NCBI GenBank assembly: GCA_905201685.1
Contig: CAJKOW010000003.1
Span: forward strand, 1 to 64,000
DNA length: 64,000 bases
Direction of reading: 5' to 3'
Source: an uncultured Bacteroides sp.
GTDB taxonomy: Bacteria; Bacteroidota; Bacteroidia; Bacteroidales; Bacteroidaceae
Shown here: positions 23,136-32,307 of the stretch, piece after piece
Layout: every line of letters starts with the position of its first letter
Numbering within the stretch: position 1 is the stretch's first letter
Program-made: the position numbers and the translations under genes
The notes under the pieces: model-generated
Databases searched by the model: none
Seen by the model: the letters and a program-made list of their open reading frames with translations, nothing else
Told to the model about the DNA's origin: nothing

Positions 23136-25979
23136 ATGAAACATTTATTTCGTAAATTAGGAATTGCCGTCATCATGCTATGCGGCAGTTTCCAACTGGC
23201 ATCGGCTCAGATGCAGATGCCTCCCATCCCGGTAGATAAAGATGTACGCATCGGACATCTTGATAACGGACTGACCTATTACATCCGCCACAATGCCTTG
23301 CCGGAGCATCGTGTTGAATTCCACATCGCACAAAAGGTCGGCTCCATCCTTGAAGAGCCTCAACAACGCGGATTGGCTCACTTCCTGGAGCACATGGCCT
23401 TCAACGGCACCAAGAACTTTCCCGGCGACGAAAACGGATTAGGCATCGTACAGTGGTGTGAGACCAAAGGTATCAAGTTCGGTGTCAATCTGAATGCCTA
23501 TACTTCTGTTGACCAGACGGTTTATCGCATCAGCAACGTACCGACCGACGACCAGAGCGTCATAGACTCCTGCCTGCTCATCCTGCACGACTGGAGCAAC
23601 GCCGTCTTGCTGTCGGACAAGGAAATAGACAAGGAACGCGGTGTCATCCACGAAGAATGGCGCAGCCGGAACAGCGGCATCATGCGTCTGTACACCGAAG
23701 CACAATCCGTCATGTACCCCGGTGACAAATACGCCGACTGTATGCCTATCGGAAGCATCGACGTTATTGATAACTTCCCCTACCAGGACATACGCGACTA
23801 CTATGCCAAGTGGTATCGTCCCGACCTGCAAGGCATCATCATCGTCGGCGACATTGACGTTGACCAGATGGAAGCTAAAATCAAATCAATTTTCGCCGAT
23901 ATTAAAAAACCGGTCAACCCCGCCAAACGTATCTACTATCCGGTAGCCGACAACAAGGAACCGCTGGTTTACATCGGAAAGGACAAGGAAATAGACGATC
24001 CGACCATTGAGATCTACTTCAAACAAGATCCGACACCCGACTCCATTAAAGGAAACATGGCTTACATGCTGCAACAATACATGCTCAGCATGACTACCAG
24101 CATGCTCAACTCACGTCTGAACGAATTGCGCCAATCGGCCAATCCTCCGTTCGTTTATGCAGGAAGTTATTATAGCAACTATTTCCTGGCACAGACCAAA
24201 GACGCCTTTACACTGAGCATCAGCTGTAAAGCTGAAGGCATCAACGAAGCTCTGACTGCCGGTCTGACCGAACTGGAACGTGTACGCCGCTACGGATTCA
24301 CCGAGAGCGAATACGAACGGGCCCGTGCCAATTATCTGCAACGCCTGGAATCGGCCTACAACGAACGTGAGAAGACTAAAAACGACTCCTACGTCAACGA
24401 ATATATCAACAACTTCCTGATGGCCGAACCAATCCCCGGCATCGAATTCGAATACACCACCATGAACCAGATTGCTCCGAACATTCCTGTAATGGCCATC
24501 AACCAGGCCATCCAGCAAGGCGGACTGCTGCCCGACAGCAATCAGGTAGTATTCATTGCCGCTCCGGACAAGGAAGGTGTCGTTTGCCCGACCAAAGAAG
24601 AAGTCATCGCACAACTGAAGGGCATGAAAGACCTGAAAGTAGAAACCTACGTTGACAAGGTTTCCAATGAACCGCTGATGAAAGAAGCACCGAAGGGTGG
24701 CAAAATTGTTTCCGAAAAGGCAAACGACATTTATGGAACAACCGAACTGACCCTGTCGAACGGAGTGAAAGTCTATATCAAGAAGACAGACTTCAAGGCT
24801 GATGAAATTCAGATGAAAGGTGTCAGCTTGGGTGGTAGCAGCCTCTTCCCCGACAGCGACAAACTGGAAATAAGCTGTCTGAACAGTGTCATTCAGGCCG
24901 GTGGACTTGGCAACTTCAGCAAAGTTGACCTAACCAAGATGCTGGCAGGCAAGAAGGTTTCTGTCAATGCCTCGGTCGGCAACAATACGGAAAGCGTCAA
25001 CGGAAGCTGCTCGCCCAAAGATTTTGAAACAATGATGCAGCTTACTTACCTGAGCTTCACGGCTCCCCGCAAGGACATGGATGCCTTCGCATCGTTGAAG
25101 ACCCGCCTCAAAGCACAATTGGAAAGTGCTGAATCGAATCCGTTGAGCAGCATCAGCGATACCATCCAGAAGATGATGTACGGTTACCATCCGCGCTACT
25201 TCAACATGAAGCCCGAAATGGTTGACCAGATCAACTACGACCGCATCATCGAAATGTACAAGGAACGTTTTGCCGATGCCGGCGACTTCCGCTTCTACTT
25301 TGTAGGAAACGTCGATATCGAGAAGGTAAAACCGCTGATCGAACAATATCTGGGCGCACTGCCTTCGACAGGACGCAAAGAGACATTCCGTGACAACCAC
25401 ATGAATATTGCCAAGGGTATTCTTGAGAACACCTACGCCAAAGAGCAACAGACACCGATGGCTACCGTATTCATGCTTTATTCCGGCAAGTGCAAGTATG
25501 ATCTGAAAGACAACATTCTGATGAGCTTCCTGACTCAGGCACTCGATATGGTCTATACTGAAGAAGTCCGCGAGAAAGAAGGCGGTACGTACGGAGTAAG
25601 CAGCTACGGACAACTGTCGAAACATCCGGAAGAAAAATTCATGCTGCAGATTGTTTATCAGACAGACCCGGCCAAGAAAGATCACCTGAACGGCATCATC
25701 GATGCACAGATGAAGAAAATGGCAACCGAAGGCCCGACTGAAGAGCATCTGCAGAAGATTAAGGAATACATGCTGAAGAAGTACAAAGACAACCAGAAAG
25801 AGAACAGCTACTGGCTGAACAATCTGGACGAATACTTCTACACCGGTGTAGATTATACCAAAGGCTACGAAGAAGCTGTAAACAACGTCACCGTCCAGGA
25901 TGTACAGAAGTTTACTGCCGACCTGATCAACCAAGGCAACAAGATTACGGTTGTCATGACAGTGCCCGATCAGAAATAA
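23136..25979 (+). CDS. M16 family zinc protease
   Basis: A 947 aa exported pitrilysin-type peptidase. A signal peptide (MKHLFRKLGIAVIMLC, cleavage after ASA-Q) is followed by a catalytic M16 domain with the inverted zinc motif HFLEH at 82-86 and the downstream Glu in ERGVIHEEWRSR. A second, inactive M16 domain forms the C-terminal half. It probably degrades peptides in the periplasm. A strong terminator follows at 26010, so it ends its unit. Confidence 0.93.
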   Translation: MKHLFRKLGIAVIMLCGSFQLASAQMQMPPIPVDKDVRIGHLDNGLTYYIRHNALPEHRVEFHIAQKVGSILEEPQQRGLAHFLEHMAFNGTKNFPGDENGLGIVQWCETKGIKFGVNLNAYTSVDQTVYRISNVPTDDQSVIDSCLLILHDWSNAVLLSDKEIDKERGVIHEEWRSRNSGIMRLYTEAQSVMYPGDKYADCMPIGSIDVIDNFPYQDIRDYYAKWYRPDLQGIIIVGDIDVDQMEAKIKSIFADIKKPVNPAKRIYYPVADNKEPLVYIGKDKEIDDPTIEIYFKQDPTPDSIKGNMAYMLQQYMLSMTTSMLNSRLNELRQSANPPFVYAGSYYSNYFLAQTKDAFTLSISCKAEGINEALTAGLTELERVRRYGFTESEYERARANYLQRLESAYNEREKTKNDSYVNEYINNFLMAEPIPGIEFEYTTMNQIAPNIPVMAINQAIQQGGLLPDSNQVVFIAAPDKEGVVCPTKEEVIAQLKGMKDLKVETYVDKVSNEPLMKEAPKGGKIVSEKANDIYGTTELTLSNGVKVYIKKTDFKADEIQMKGVSLGGSSLFPDSDKLEISCLNSVIQAGGLGNFSKVDLTKMLAGKKVSVNASVGNNTESVNGSCSPKDFETMMQLTYLSFTAPRKDMDAFASLKTRLKAQLESAESNPLSSISDTIQKMMYGYHPRYFNMKPEMVDQINYDRIIEMYKERFADAGDFRFYFVGNVDIEKVKPLIEQYLGALPSTGRKETFRDNHMNIAKGILENTYAKEQQTPMATVFMLYSGKCKYDLKDNILMSFLTQALDMVYTEEVREKEGGTYGVSSYGQLSKHPEEKFMLQIVYQTDPAKKDHLNGIIDAQMKKMATEGPTEEHLQKIKEYMLKKYKDNQKENSYWLNNLDEYFYTGVDYTKGYEEAVNNVTVQDVQKFTADLINQGNKITVVMTVPDQK

Positions 25980-26009
25980 CCTTTAACGAATCATCAAGCA
26001 CAAGACATA

Positions 26010-26066
26010 AAGAGGGTGTGCCGAAACAGCAGTCAGTGCCCGTTTCCGGCACGCTCTCTTTTTTTC
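26010..26066 (+). terminator. Intrinsic terminator after the M16 gene
   Basis: A stem of AGAGGGTGTGCCG with CGGCACGCTCTCT (one mismatch) and a 23-nt loop is followed by a run of T ending at 26065. Confidence 0.85.
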
Positions 26067-26096
26067 AATGTTGCACATAACTGTCTATTAAAAACC

Positions 26097-27587
26097 ATGA
26101 ATCTTTTTTTAGAACTCCGCCACCACAGCAAACTGGCCAACAGGCGTAACCCCATGTACGAAAAAAGCCGTTTTGCCAAGTTCTGGATATACCTGATGGT
26201 TGTATTCTGGGCCGGTTACCTGATTTTCTTCGGCATAATGTTCTCTTTCGCTTTCAGCGAAGGCTCGAGGGAAGCCTACCACATCATGAACAGCGGATTG
26301 CTTTTTATCCTCGCACTCGACTTCATCATCCGATTGCCCTTCCAAAAGACTCCTTCGCAGGAAGTCAAACCCTACATGCTGCTTCCTATCCGGCGAAGCA
26401 GGCTCATCGACAGCCTGCTGATGCGTTCCGGTTTGGATTCCTATAACCTGTTCTGGTTCTTTTTCTTTGTCCCGTTTGCCATTCTGACCATCACACGTTT
26501 CTACGGAGTGACAGGCGTCGTGACCTACCTGATAGGCATCTGGCTGCTGATGCTGCTCAACAACTACTGGTTCCTGCTATGCCGCATGCTGATGGGGGAA
26601 CGTTTCTGGTGGTTTCTGCTTCCGGTCATTGTTTATGCCGCATTGGGAGCCGCCATGTTCATTCCCGACGAAAGTCCGCTGTTCGACTTTTGCACCAACG
26701 TGGGCGAAGGCTTCATTCAGGGCAACCTGATTACGTTTGCCGGTACACTGGTCGCCATAGCCCTGTTCTATCTGCTGGACCGCTACGTGATAGGAAAACT
26801 GATCTATAACGAAATCAATAAGGTGGAAGACACCACCGTACAGGTAAAACACGTGTCGGAATACCGTTTTCTGGAACGCTACGGCCAGGTAGGCGAATAC
26901 ATGAAACTGGAACTGAAGATGCTGCTGCGCAACAAAATCTGCAAACGCGGACTGTACTCGGCCGGAGCCGTGGTTCTGGTGTTTAGTGGCCTCATCGCCT
27001 TTACCGATGCTTATCAGGGAGGAATGAAAGACTTCCTGGTCATGTACAATTTCACCCTGTTCGGCATTCTGTTCCTGAGCACCATCATGGGATACGAAGG
27101 CAACTACATAGACGGACTGATGAGCCGCAAAGAGAGCATCTATTCGCTCTTACAGGCCAAATACGCCATCTACAGCATCGGGCAAGTCATCCCGCTGATT
27201 ATGATTATCCCTGCCATCGTCATGGGCAAGGTGACTCTGCTCACTGCCATCTCATGGTTCTTCTTCATTCCCGGATTTGTCTATTTCTGCATGTTCCAGA
27301 TGGCTGTGTACAACAACCATACGGTAAACCTGAACAACAAGATGACCCAACGAAACGTAGGTACAGGCATGCAGAACCTGATTTCGCTGGCAGCCTTTGG
27401 CGTGCCTCTGCTGCTGTTGGCCTTGCTGCACTACCTGACCGACGAAACGACTACCGCCTGGATTTTCATTGTCATCGGTCTGGCTTTCATACTGACCTCC
27501 CGATACTGGCTGCGCAATGTTTACAACCGCTTTATGAAACGGCGGTACAAAAACATGGAAGGATTCCGTGACAGCCGGCAGAAGTAA
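26097..27587 (+). CDS. DUF5687 family membrane protein (ABC exporter permease)
   Basis: A 496 aa protein with about ten to twelve membrane helices. The region NLFLELRHHSKLANRRNPMY at the N-terminus and KLELKMLLRNKICKRGLYSA in the middle fit DUF5687 permeases. The start is set at 26097, because upstream codons run through the terminator of the M16 gene. The ATPase gene follows after 54 nt, and together they should form an exporter. Substrate unknown. Confidence 0.85.
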   Translation: MNLFLELRHHSKLANRRNPMYEKSRFAKFWIYLMVVFWAGYLIFFGIMFSFAFSEGSREAYHIMNSGLLFILALDFIIRLPFQKTPSQEVKPYMLLPIRRSRLIDSLLMRSGLDSYNLFWFFFFVPFAILTITRFYGVTGVVTYLIGIWLLMLLNNYWFLLCRMLMGERFWWFLLPVIVYAALGAAMFIPDESPLFDFCTNVGEGFIQGNLITFAGTLVAIALFYLLDRYVIGKLIYNEINKVEDTTVQVKHVSEYRFLERYGQVGEYMKLELKMLLRNKICKRGLYSAGAVVLVFSGLIAFTDAYQGGMKDFLVMYNFTLFGILFLSTIMGYEGNYIDGLMSRKESIYSLLQAKYAIYSIGQVIPLIMIIPAIVMGKVTLLTAISWFFFIPGFVYFCMFQMAVYNNHTVNLNNKMTQRNVGTGMQNLISLAAFGVPLLLLALLHYLTDETTTAWIFIVIGLAFILTSRYWLRNVYNRFMKRRYKNMEGFRDSRQK

Positions 27588-27641
27588 CCGGTGAAACCTG
27601 CCGAAAAACAATCATCAACCATCTATGCTCAAACAAAGACT

Positions 27642-28421
27642 ATGATACAGATTACTAACTTACAGAAAAAATTCGGCGAAAAGATCGCCGTCGATATAGA
27701 AAACTACACCATAGAAAAAGGTGAAATGCTGGGACTTGTAGGCAACAACGGAGCCGGTAAGACCACTCTGTTCCGCCTGACCCTGGACTTGCTGCAGGCC
27801 GACCGTGGAGAAGTCTGCATCAACGGCATCAACGTGACGCAAAACGAAGACTGGAAAAACATCACCGGAGCCTACATCGACGACGGCTTCCTCATCGACT
27901 ATCTGACACCCGAAGAATACTTCTACTTCATAGGCAAGATGTATGGTCTGAAGAAGGAAGACGTGGACGAACGGCTGAAACCTTTCGAACGCTTCATGAA
28001 CAACGAGGTGTTGGGACAGAAGAAATTTATCCGCAACTTCTCGATGGGAAACAAGCAGAAGATAGGTATCATCTCGGCCATGCTGCACTACCCGCAGCTG
28101 CTGATTCTTGACGAGCCGTTCAACTTCCTCGACCCCAGTTCGCAGGCCGTCATCAAGCACCTGTTGAAGAAGTATAGCGAGGACCACCAGGCCACCGTGC
28201 TCATCTCAAGCCATAACCTCAACCATACGGTGGACATCTGCCCGCGCATAGCCCTGCTGGAACACGGAGTCATCATCCGCGACATCCGCAACGAAAACAA
28301 CTCGGCCGAAAAGGAACTGGAAGATTACTTCAATGTCCGCGTTGAAGAAGAGATAGAAGAAGAAACGGAAGAAGCTGTCAAGGAGGAAGAAAACAAACCC
28401 GTTCAAACCGAACTGCAATGA
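27642..28421 (+). CDS. ABC transporter ATP-binding protein
   Basis: A 259 aa ATPase: Walker A GNNGAGKTT, a signature-like NFSMGNKQKIG, Walker B LLILDEPFNFLDP and an H-loop ISSHNLNHTVD. The C-terminus carries a very acidic tail (EEEIEEETEEAVKEEE). The start at 27642 (MIQITNLQKKFG) is the standard ABC start. Partner of the DUF5687 permease; its stop overlaps the next start by 4 nt. Confidence 0.93.
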   Translation: MIQITNLQKKFGEKIAVDIENYTIEKGEMLGLVGNNGAGKTTLFRLTLDLLQADRGEVCINGINVTQNEDWKNITGAYIDDGFLIDYLTPEEYFYFIGKMYGLKKEDVDERLKPFERFMNNEVLGQKKFIRNFSMGNKQKIGIISAMLHYPQLLILDEPFNFLDPSSQAVIKHLLKKYSEDHQATVLISSHNLNHTVDICPRIALLEHGVIIRDIRNENNSAEKELEDYFNVRVEEEIEEETEEAVKEEENKPVQTELQ

Positions 28422-28930
28422 AACGCTTCCTCGGCCATATATTGCTGCTTATGCTTCTGGCTGCCGGCCTGAGCTCCTGCCACACTTCGGCTCCACGGCT
28501 GAACTACAAGGCACTGGCCCGTGCTTCAGTGAAGTTGGGCATGGACATCGAGCTGACCGACAATCACCAACTCTACGTGCAGGCCGCCGAATGGATAGGT
28601 ACCCCCTACCGTGCCGGCGGCACCAGCAAGCACGGAACCGACTGTTCGGGACTCGTCGCCCAGCTCTACCGCAAGGTCTATCGCGTACGGCTGCCACGCA
28701 GCACTTCCGAGCAACTGAAAGAAAGCCGAAAAGTGTTGCGCCGCAACCTGCGCGAGGGCGACCTCGTCTTCTTCAGCAGCCGTGCCTCGCGCAAGAAGGT
28801 GGCACACGTCGGCATCTACCTGAAAGACGGCAAATTCATCCATGCCAGCACCAGCCGTGGGGTCATTGTAAGCAGCCTGAAAGAAGACTATTACACCCGA
28901 TACTGGCTCCGCGGCGGACGAATCAAATAA
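28418..28930 (+). CDS. NlpC/P60 cell-wall peptidase lipoprotein
   Basis: A 170 aa lipoprotein (lipobox LSSCHT, Cys near 22). The NlpC/P60 domain covers about 50-165, with the catalytic Cys in GTDCSGLVAQLY, His in KVAHVGIYL and a third polar residue in FIHASTSRG. It should cut gamma-D-Glu-diaminopimelate bonds in peptidoglycan stem peptides. It starts inside the ABC ATPase stop, so it belongs to that operon. Confidence 0.92.
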   Translation: MKRFLGHILLLMLLAAGLSSCHTSAPRLNYKALARASVKLGMDIELTDNHQLYVQAAEWIGTPYRAGGTSKHGTDCSGLVAQLYRKVYRVRLPRSTSEQLKESRKVLRRNLREGDLVFFSSRASRKKVAHVGIYLKDGKFIHASTSRGVIVSSLKEDYYTRYWLRGGRIK

Positions 28931-28973
28931 GTTCCGTCCACAGACATTTGGATAACTTTCCGATAAAAAAGGC

Positions 28974-28981
28974 TACCTTTG
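28974..28981 (+). promoter_or_regulatory. -7 box of the HAD gene
   Basis: TACCTTTG, 17 nt before the start codon; a TTTG at 28947-28950 could be the -33 element, slightly far away. Confidence 0.6.
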
Positions 28982-28997
28982 CCGCAAAAAGCAACCC

Positions 28998-29633
28998 ATG
29001 AATTATTCAACTTATCTGTTCGACTTCGACTATACGCTTGCCGACTCGTCGCGCGGCATCGTCACCTGCTTTCAGCACGTACTGCAACGGAACGGTTACC
29101 TCCAGGTAGCCGACACAAGCATCAAACGGACCATCGGCAAGACGCTGGAAGAATCGTTCACCATCCTGACCGGCGTAACCGACAGCGAACGCCTGGCCGA
29201 GTTCAGAAGGCAGTATGTCAAGGAAGCCGACGTTTACATGACTGCCAACACGTTTCTTTTTCCCGAAACCCTCCCAACTCTGACCGCCTTGAAAGCCGCC
29301 GGTGCCAACGTCGGAATCATTTCGACCAAATACCGCTACCGCATCAAAGAACTGCTCGACCGTCACCTGCCCGACGGGGTAATCGACATCATCGTAGGCG
29401 GCGAGGACGTGAAACAACCCAAGCCTTCGCCCGAAGGACTGCTGCTGGCCATCGACCGGCTACAGGCCGACAAGGCCCGGGTGCTGTACATCGGCGACAG
29501 TACCGTCGATGCTGAAACAGCCCGGTCGGCAGGTGTGGACTTTGCCGGAGTGACACACGGAGTAACCACAGCCCACGAACTGGCCTGCTATCCGCACGTC
29601 AGCATCATGTCGTCGCTGGAAGAACTGCTCTGA
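28998..29633 (+). CDS. HAD-superfamily phosphatase, phosphoglycolate-phosphatase-like
   Basis: A 211 aa soluble hydrolase. Motif I FDFDYTLADSS supplies the nucleophile Asp and acid Asp, motif II is VGIISTKYR, and motif III/IV is KQPKPSPEGL with YIGDSTVDAETA. The cap insertion fits the Gph/PGP class. The natural substrate cannot be told from sequence. It is monocistronic, with its own -7 box and the 22-bp repeat array behind it. Confidence 0.88.
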   Translation: MNYSTYLFDFDYTLADSSRGIVTCFQHVLQRNGYLQVADTSIKRTIGKTLEESFTILTGVTDSERLAEFRRQYVKEADVYMTANTFLFPETLPTLTALKAAGANVGIISTKYRYRIKELLDRHLPDGVIDIIVGGEDVKQPKPSPEGLLLAIDRLQADKARVLYIGDSTVDAETARSAGVDFAGVTHGVTTAHELACYPHVSIMSSLEELL

Positions 29634-29721
29634 ACAAAAGCAGTAACCGATAAGAAAAGATATAACAGGCAGAAGCTGCTTACGTCCTTAAACAGCCCCT
29701 TCTTAACGACCTCCACGAACA

Positions 29722-29820
29722 ACACTTGCACGGCTCGCGAGCCACGCAAGTGTTGCTCGCGAGCCGTGCAAGTGTCGAACAAATGAAATGCAAGTGTCCC
29801 ACAAACGGGATGCAAGCATC
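29722..29820. repeat. Tandem array, 22 bp period, GCTCGCGAGC type
   Basis: Units GCAAGTGT... start at 29746, 29768, 29790 and 29812, exactly 22 bp apart. The first stretch forms a large inverted repeat, ACTTGC plus GGCTCGCGAGCC plus GCAAGT. Same family as 13450 and 60271. It lies in the 485 bp between the HAD gene and rplU; the remainder (29821-29990) shows no gene. Confidence 0.88.
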
Positions 29821-29995
29821 TTTCAACCGAAGTATGCGACAGACTGCAATCATCTGTTAATAAGCTGATTAAGCCAAAGCAGACTTCTTCCCCTCAGCTG
29901 CGCTTCCCGGCCTCATCCCCGACCCACCCTATTTTCGTCCAAGATATAAAAATCACAACACGTCTCGTTTCATCAAGAAAATAGTTACAGAATTA

Positions 29996-30027
29996 TTTGT
30001 TCGTCTGAACGAAAAACAGTACTTTTG
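29996..30027 (+). promoter_or_regulatory. Promoter of rplU-rpmA
   Basis: A -33 TTTG (29996-29999) and a -7 TACTTTTG (30020-30027) with 20 bp between them. Transcription would start near 30034, leaving a leader of about 85 nt. Confidence 0.75.
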
Positions 30028-30033
30028 TGCCCG

Positions 30034-30118
30034 ATTATTCCGAACCGGGTCCGACAAAGAGCTTTCCAAGTGATTGGGAACCACCCGACGGAGCTAACTT
30101 ATACATTATATATAAGAA
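30034..30118 (+). promoter_or_regulatory. Possible structured leader of rplU
   Basis: The leader contains a hairpin around TTCCAAGTGATTGGGAA nested within a CGGGT...ACCCG pairing. Ribosomal protein leaders are often autoregulatory; this one is proposed on shape alone. Confidence 0.4.
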
Positions 30119-30436
30119 ATGTACGCAATTGTAGAAATCAACGGCCAGCAGTTCAAGGCAGAAGCTGGCAAGAAACTGTTCGTTCACCACATGCAGGGCG
30201 CAGAAGCTGGTGCAACAGTAGAATTTGAAAAAGTTCTTTTGGTGGACAAAGACGGCAACATCACCGTAGGTGCTCCTACAGTAGAAGGCGCAAAAGTTGT
30301 TTGCGAAGTAGTTACCGCTTTGGTAAAAGGTGACAAGGTTCTCGTATTCCACAAGAAGAGAAGAAAAGGTTACCGCAAGTTGAACGGTCATCGTCAACAA
30401 TTCACAGAGTTAACAATCAAAGAAGTAGTTGCTTAA
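30119..30436 (+). CDS. rplU: 50S ribosomal protein L21
   Basis: A 105 aa protein that begins [19 protein letters not shown] and ends with the basic [19 protein letters not shown] typical of L21, which binds 23S rRNA near L20. It is followed after 23 nt by rpmA, the usual order. Strong promoter upstream. Confidence 0.97.
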   Translation: MYAIVEINGQQFKAEAGKKLFVHHMQGAEAGATVEFEKVLLVDKDGNITVGAPTVEGAKVVCEVVTALVKGDKVLVFHKKRRKGYRKLNGHRQQFTELTIKEVVA

Positions 30437-30459
30437 TCAATTTAAAACAGTAAGAAGAA

Positions 30460-30729
30460 ATGGCACATAAAAAAGGTGTTGGTAGTTCTAAGAACGGCCG
30501 CGAATCAGCAAGTAAGAGATTAGGCGTTAAGATATTCGGTGGCGAGGCTTGCAAGGCAGGCAACATCATCGTTCGTCAGAGAGGTACAGAATTCCATCCG
30601 GGAAACAACATCGGTATGGGTAGCGATCACACTCTGTACGCCTTGGTAGATGGAACAGTACAGTTCAAAGTAGGTAGAGAAGACAGACGCTATGTTTCTG
30701 TAATTCCTGCCGAAAACGCAGAAGCATAA
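30460..30729 (+). CDS. rpmA: 50S ribosomal protein L27
   Basis: An 89 aa protein that starts [20 protein letters not shown], without the N-terminal extension cleaved in some Firmicutes. It contains [21 protein letters not shown]27 reaches the peptidyl transferase centre. Ends just before an intrinsic terminator. Confidence 0.97.
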   Translation: MAHKKGVGSSKNGRESASKRLGVKIFGGEACKAGNIIVRQRGTEFHPGNNIGMGSDHTLYALVDGTVQFKVGREDRRYVSVIPAENAEA

Positions 30730-30750
30730 AAAGCATCCGAAATAAAGACG

Positions 30751-30790
30751 AAGAGGATAGGCCGTAAAAGCTTATCCTCTTTCTTTTTAT
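30751..30790 (+). terminator. Terminator of rplU-rpmA
   Basis: A 9-bp stem (AAGAGGATA/TATCCTCTT) and a T-rich tail. Confidence 0.85.
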
Positions 30791-30821
30791 GCGAAAGACT
30801 ACACCCTATTTGTTTTTTCCC

Positions 30822-30829
30822 TATCTTTG
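30822..30829 (+). promoter_or_regulatory. -7 box of serS
   Basis: TATCTTTG, 40 nt upstream of the start codon, straight after the rpmA terminator. Confidence 0.65.
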
Positions 30830-30869
30830 CGAGCATAAATCGAGATTATCATAAAAACAGATTCAAGAT

Positions 30870-32144
30870 ATGCTTACCATTAAACAAATCACTGAAAACA
30901 CAGACGCGGTGATCCGCGGACTGGAAAAGAAGCACTTCAAGAATGCCAAAGAAGCCATCGAGCAAGTGCTGGCCTACAACAACAAACGTAAAAGTACACA
31001 AGCTGTATTAGATAACAACCTCGCCGAAGTCAACTCACTATCCAAGTCCATCGGACAACTGATGAAAGAAGGCAAGAAAGACGAAGCCGAAACAGCCAAG
31101 GCACGCGTAGGCGAACTGAAGGAAACCAACAAAACCCTTCAGGCCGATATGGATCAGGCAGCCCACGACCTGCAACAGCTGCTCTACACCATCCCCAACG
31201 TGCCCTACGAAGAAGTGCCCGAAGGCGCTACCGCCGAGGACAACCTCGTAGTGAAGATGGGCGGCATGGAAACCGAACTGCCCAAGGACGCCCTGCCCCA
31301 CTGGGAACTGGCCAAGAAGTACGACATCATCGACTTCGACCTGGGCGTCAAGATCACCGGTGCCGGCTTCCCCGTCTATAAAGGAAAAGGCGCACGCCTG
31401 CAACGTGCCCTCATCAACTTCTTCTTAGACGAAGCACGTGCTTCGGGATATACCGAAGTCATGCCTCCAACAGTGGTGAACGCCGCTTCGGGTTACGGCA
31501 CAGGCCAGCTGCCCGACAAGGAAGGGCAGATGTACCACTGCGAAGTAGATGACCTCTACCTCATCCCGACAGCCGAAGTACCCGTAACGAACATCTATCG
31601 CGACGTCATCCTCGACGAGAAACAGCTCCCCATCAAGAACTGCGCCTACACCGAATGCTTCCGCCGCGAAGCCGGTTCCTACGGCAAGGACGTACGCGGA
31701 CTGAACCGTCTGCACGAATTCTCGAAGGTGGAACTGGTGCGCATCGACACGCCCGAGCACAGCAAGCAAAGCCATCAGGAAATGCTGGACCACGTAGAAG
31801 GCCTGCTCCAGAAGCTGGAACTGCCCTACCGCATCCTGCGCCTCTGTGGTGGCGACATGAGCTTCACGGCTGCCATCTGTTACGACTTCGAAGTATATAG
31901 CGAAGCCCAGAAGCGTTGGCTGGAAGTCAGCTCCGTATCCAACTTCGACACTTACCAGGCCAACCGCCTGAAATGCCGTTACCGCACAGCCGACAAGAAG
32001 ACCGAACTGTGCCACACGCTGAACGGTTCCGCTCTGGCCCTGCCGCGCATCGTGGCTGCCTTGTTGGAGAACAACCAGACGCCCGAAGGCATCCGCATCC
32101 CCAAGGCATTGGTTCCCTACTGCGGTTTCGACATGATAGACTAA
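30870..32144 (+). CDS. serS: Seryl-tRNA synthetase
   Basis: A 424 aa class II synthetase that charges tRNA-Ser. The N-terminal coiled-coil arm (about 30-110) binds the long variable arm of the tRNA. The catalytic core shows motif 2 (ECFRREAGSYGKDVRGLNR, followed by HEFSKVELVR) and motif 3 (GSALALPRIVAALLE). Normal length, own promoter. Confidence 0.97.
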   Translation: MLTIKQITENTDAVIRGLEKKHFKNAKEAIEQVLAYNNKRKSTQAVLDNNLAEVNSLSKSIGQLMKEGKKDEAETAKARVGELKETNKTLQADMDQAAHDLQQLLYTIPNVPYEEVPEGATAEDNLVVKMGGMETELPKDALPHWELAKKYDIIDFDLGVKITGAGFPVYKGKGARLQRALINFFLDEARASGYTEVMPPTVVNAASGYGTGQLPDKEGQMYHCEVDDLYLIPTAEVPVTNIYRDVILDEKQLPIKNCAYTECFRREAGSYGKDVRGLNRLHEFSKVELVRIDTPEHSKQSHQEMLDHVEGLLQKLELPYRILRLCGGDMSFTAAICYDFEVYSEAQKRWLEVSSVSNFDTYQANRLKCRYRTADKKTELCHTLNGSALALPRIVAALLENNQTPEGIRIPKALVPYCGFDMID

Positions 32145-32173
32145 CCCTGTGTACAGTCCGTCATCAACATAAA

Positions 32174-32246
32174 AAAGGCTTGTACCGGCTGTTTCCGCTT
32201 GTCGCAAGAAGACAATCGACCAGAGGAAGCGCCCGTACAAGCCTTT
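32174..32246 (+). terminator. Stem-loop after serS
   Basis: A 12-bp perfect stem AAAGGCTTGTAC/GTACAAGCCTTT with a 49-nt loop. The T-run is clear only on the minus strand, so termination on the plus strand is less certain. Confidence 0.55.
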
Positions 32247-32307
32247 ATCACATTCCTTCATACAGACATCATTTATTAAGTTCTAATCCTTATCAATCTC
32301 TTCCATT

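Noticed and set aside
24111..25934. Long minus-strand frames opposite the M16 gene
   Set aside because: Shadows of a well-supported protease gene.
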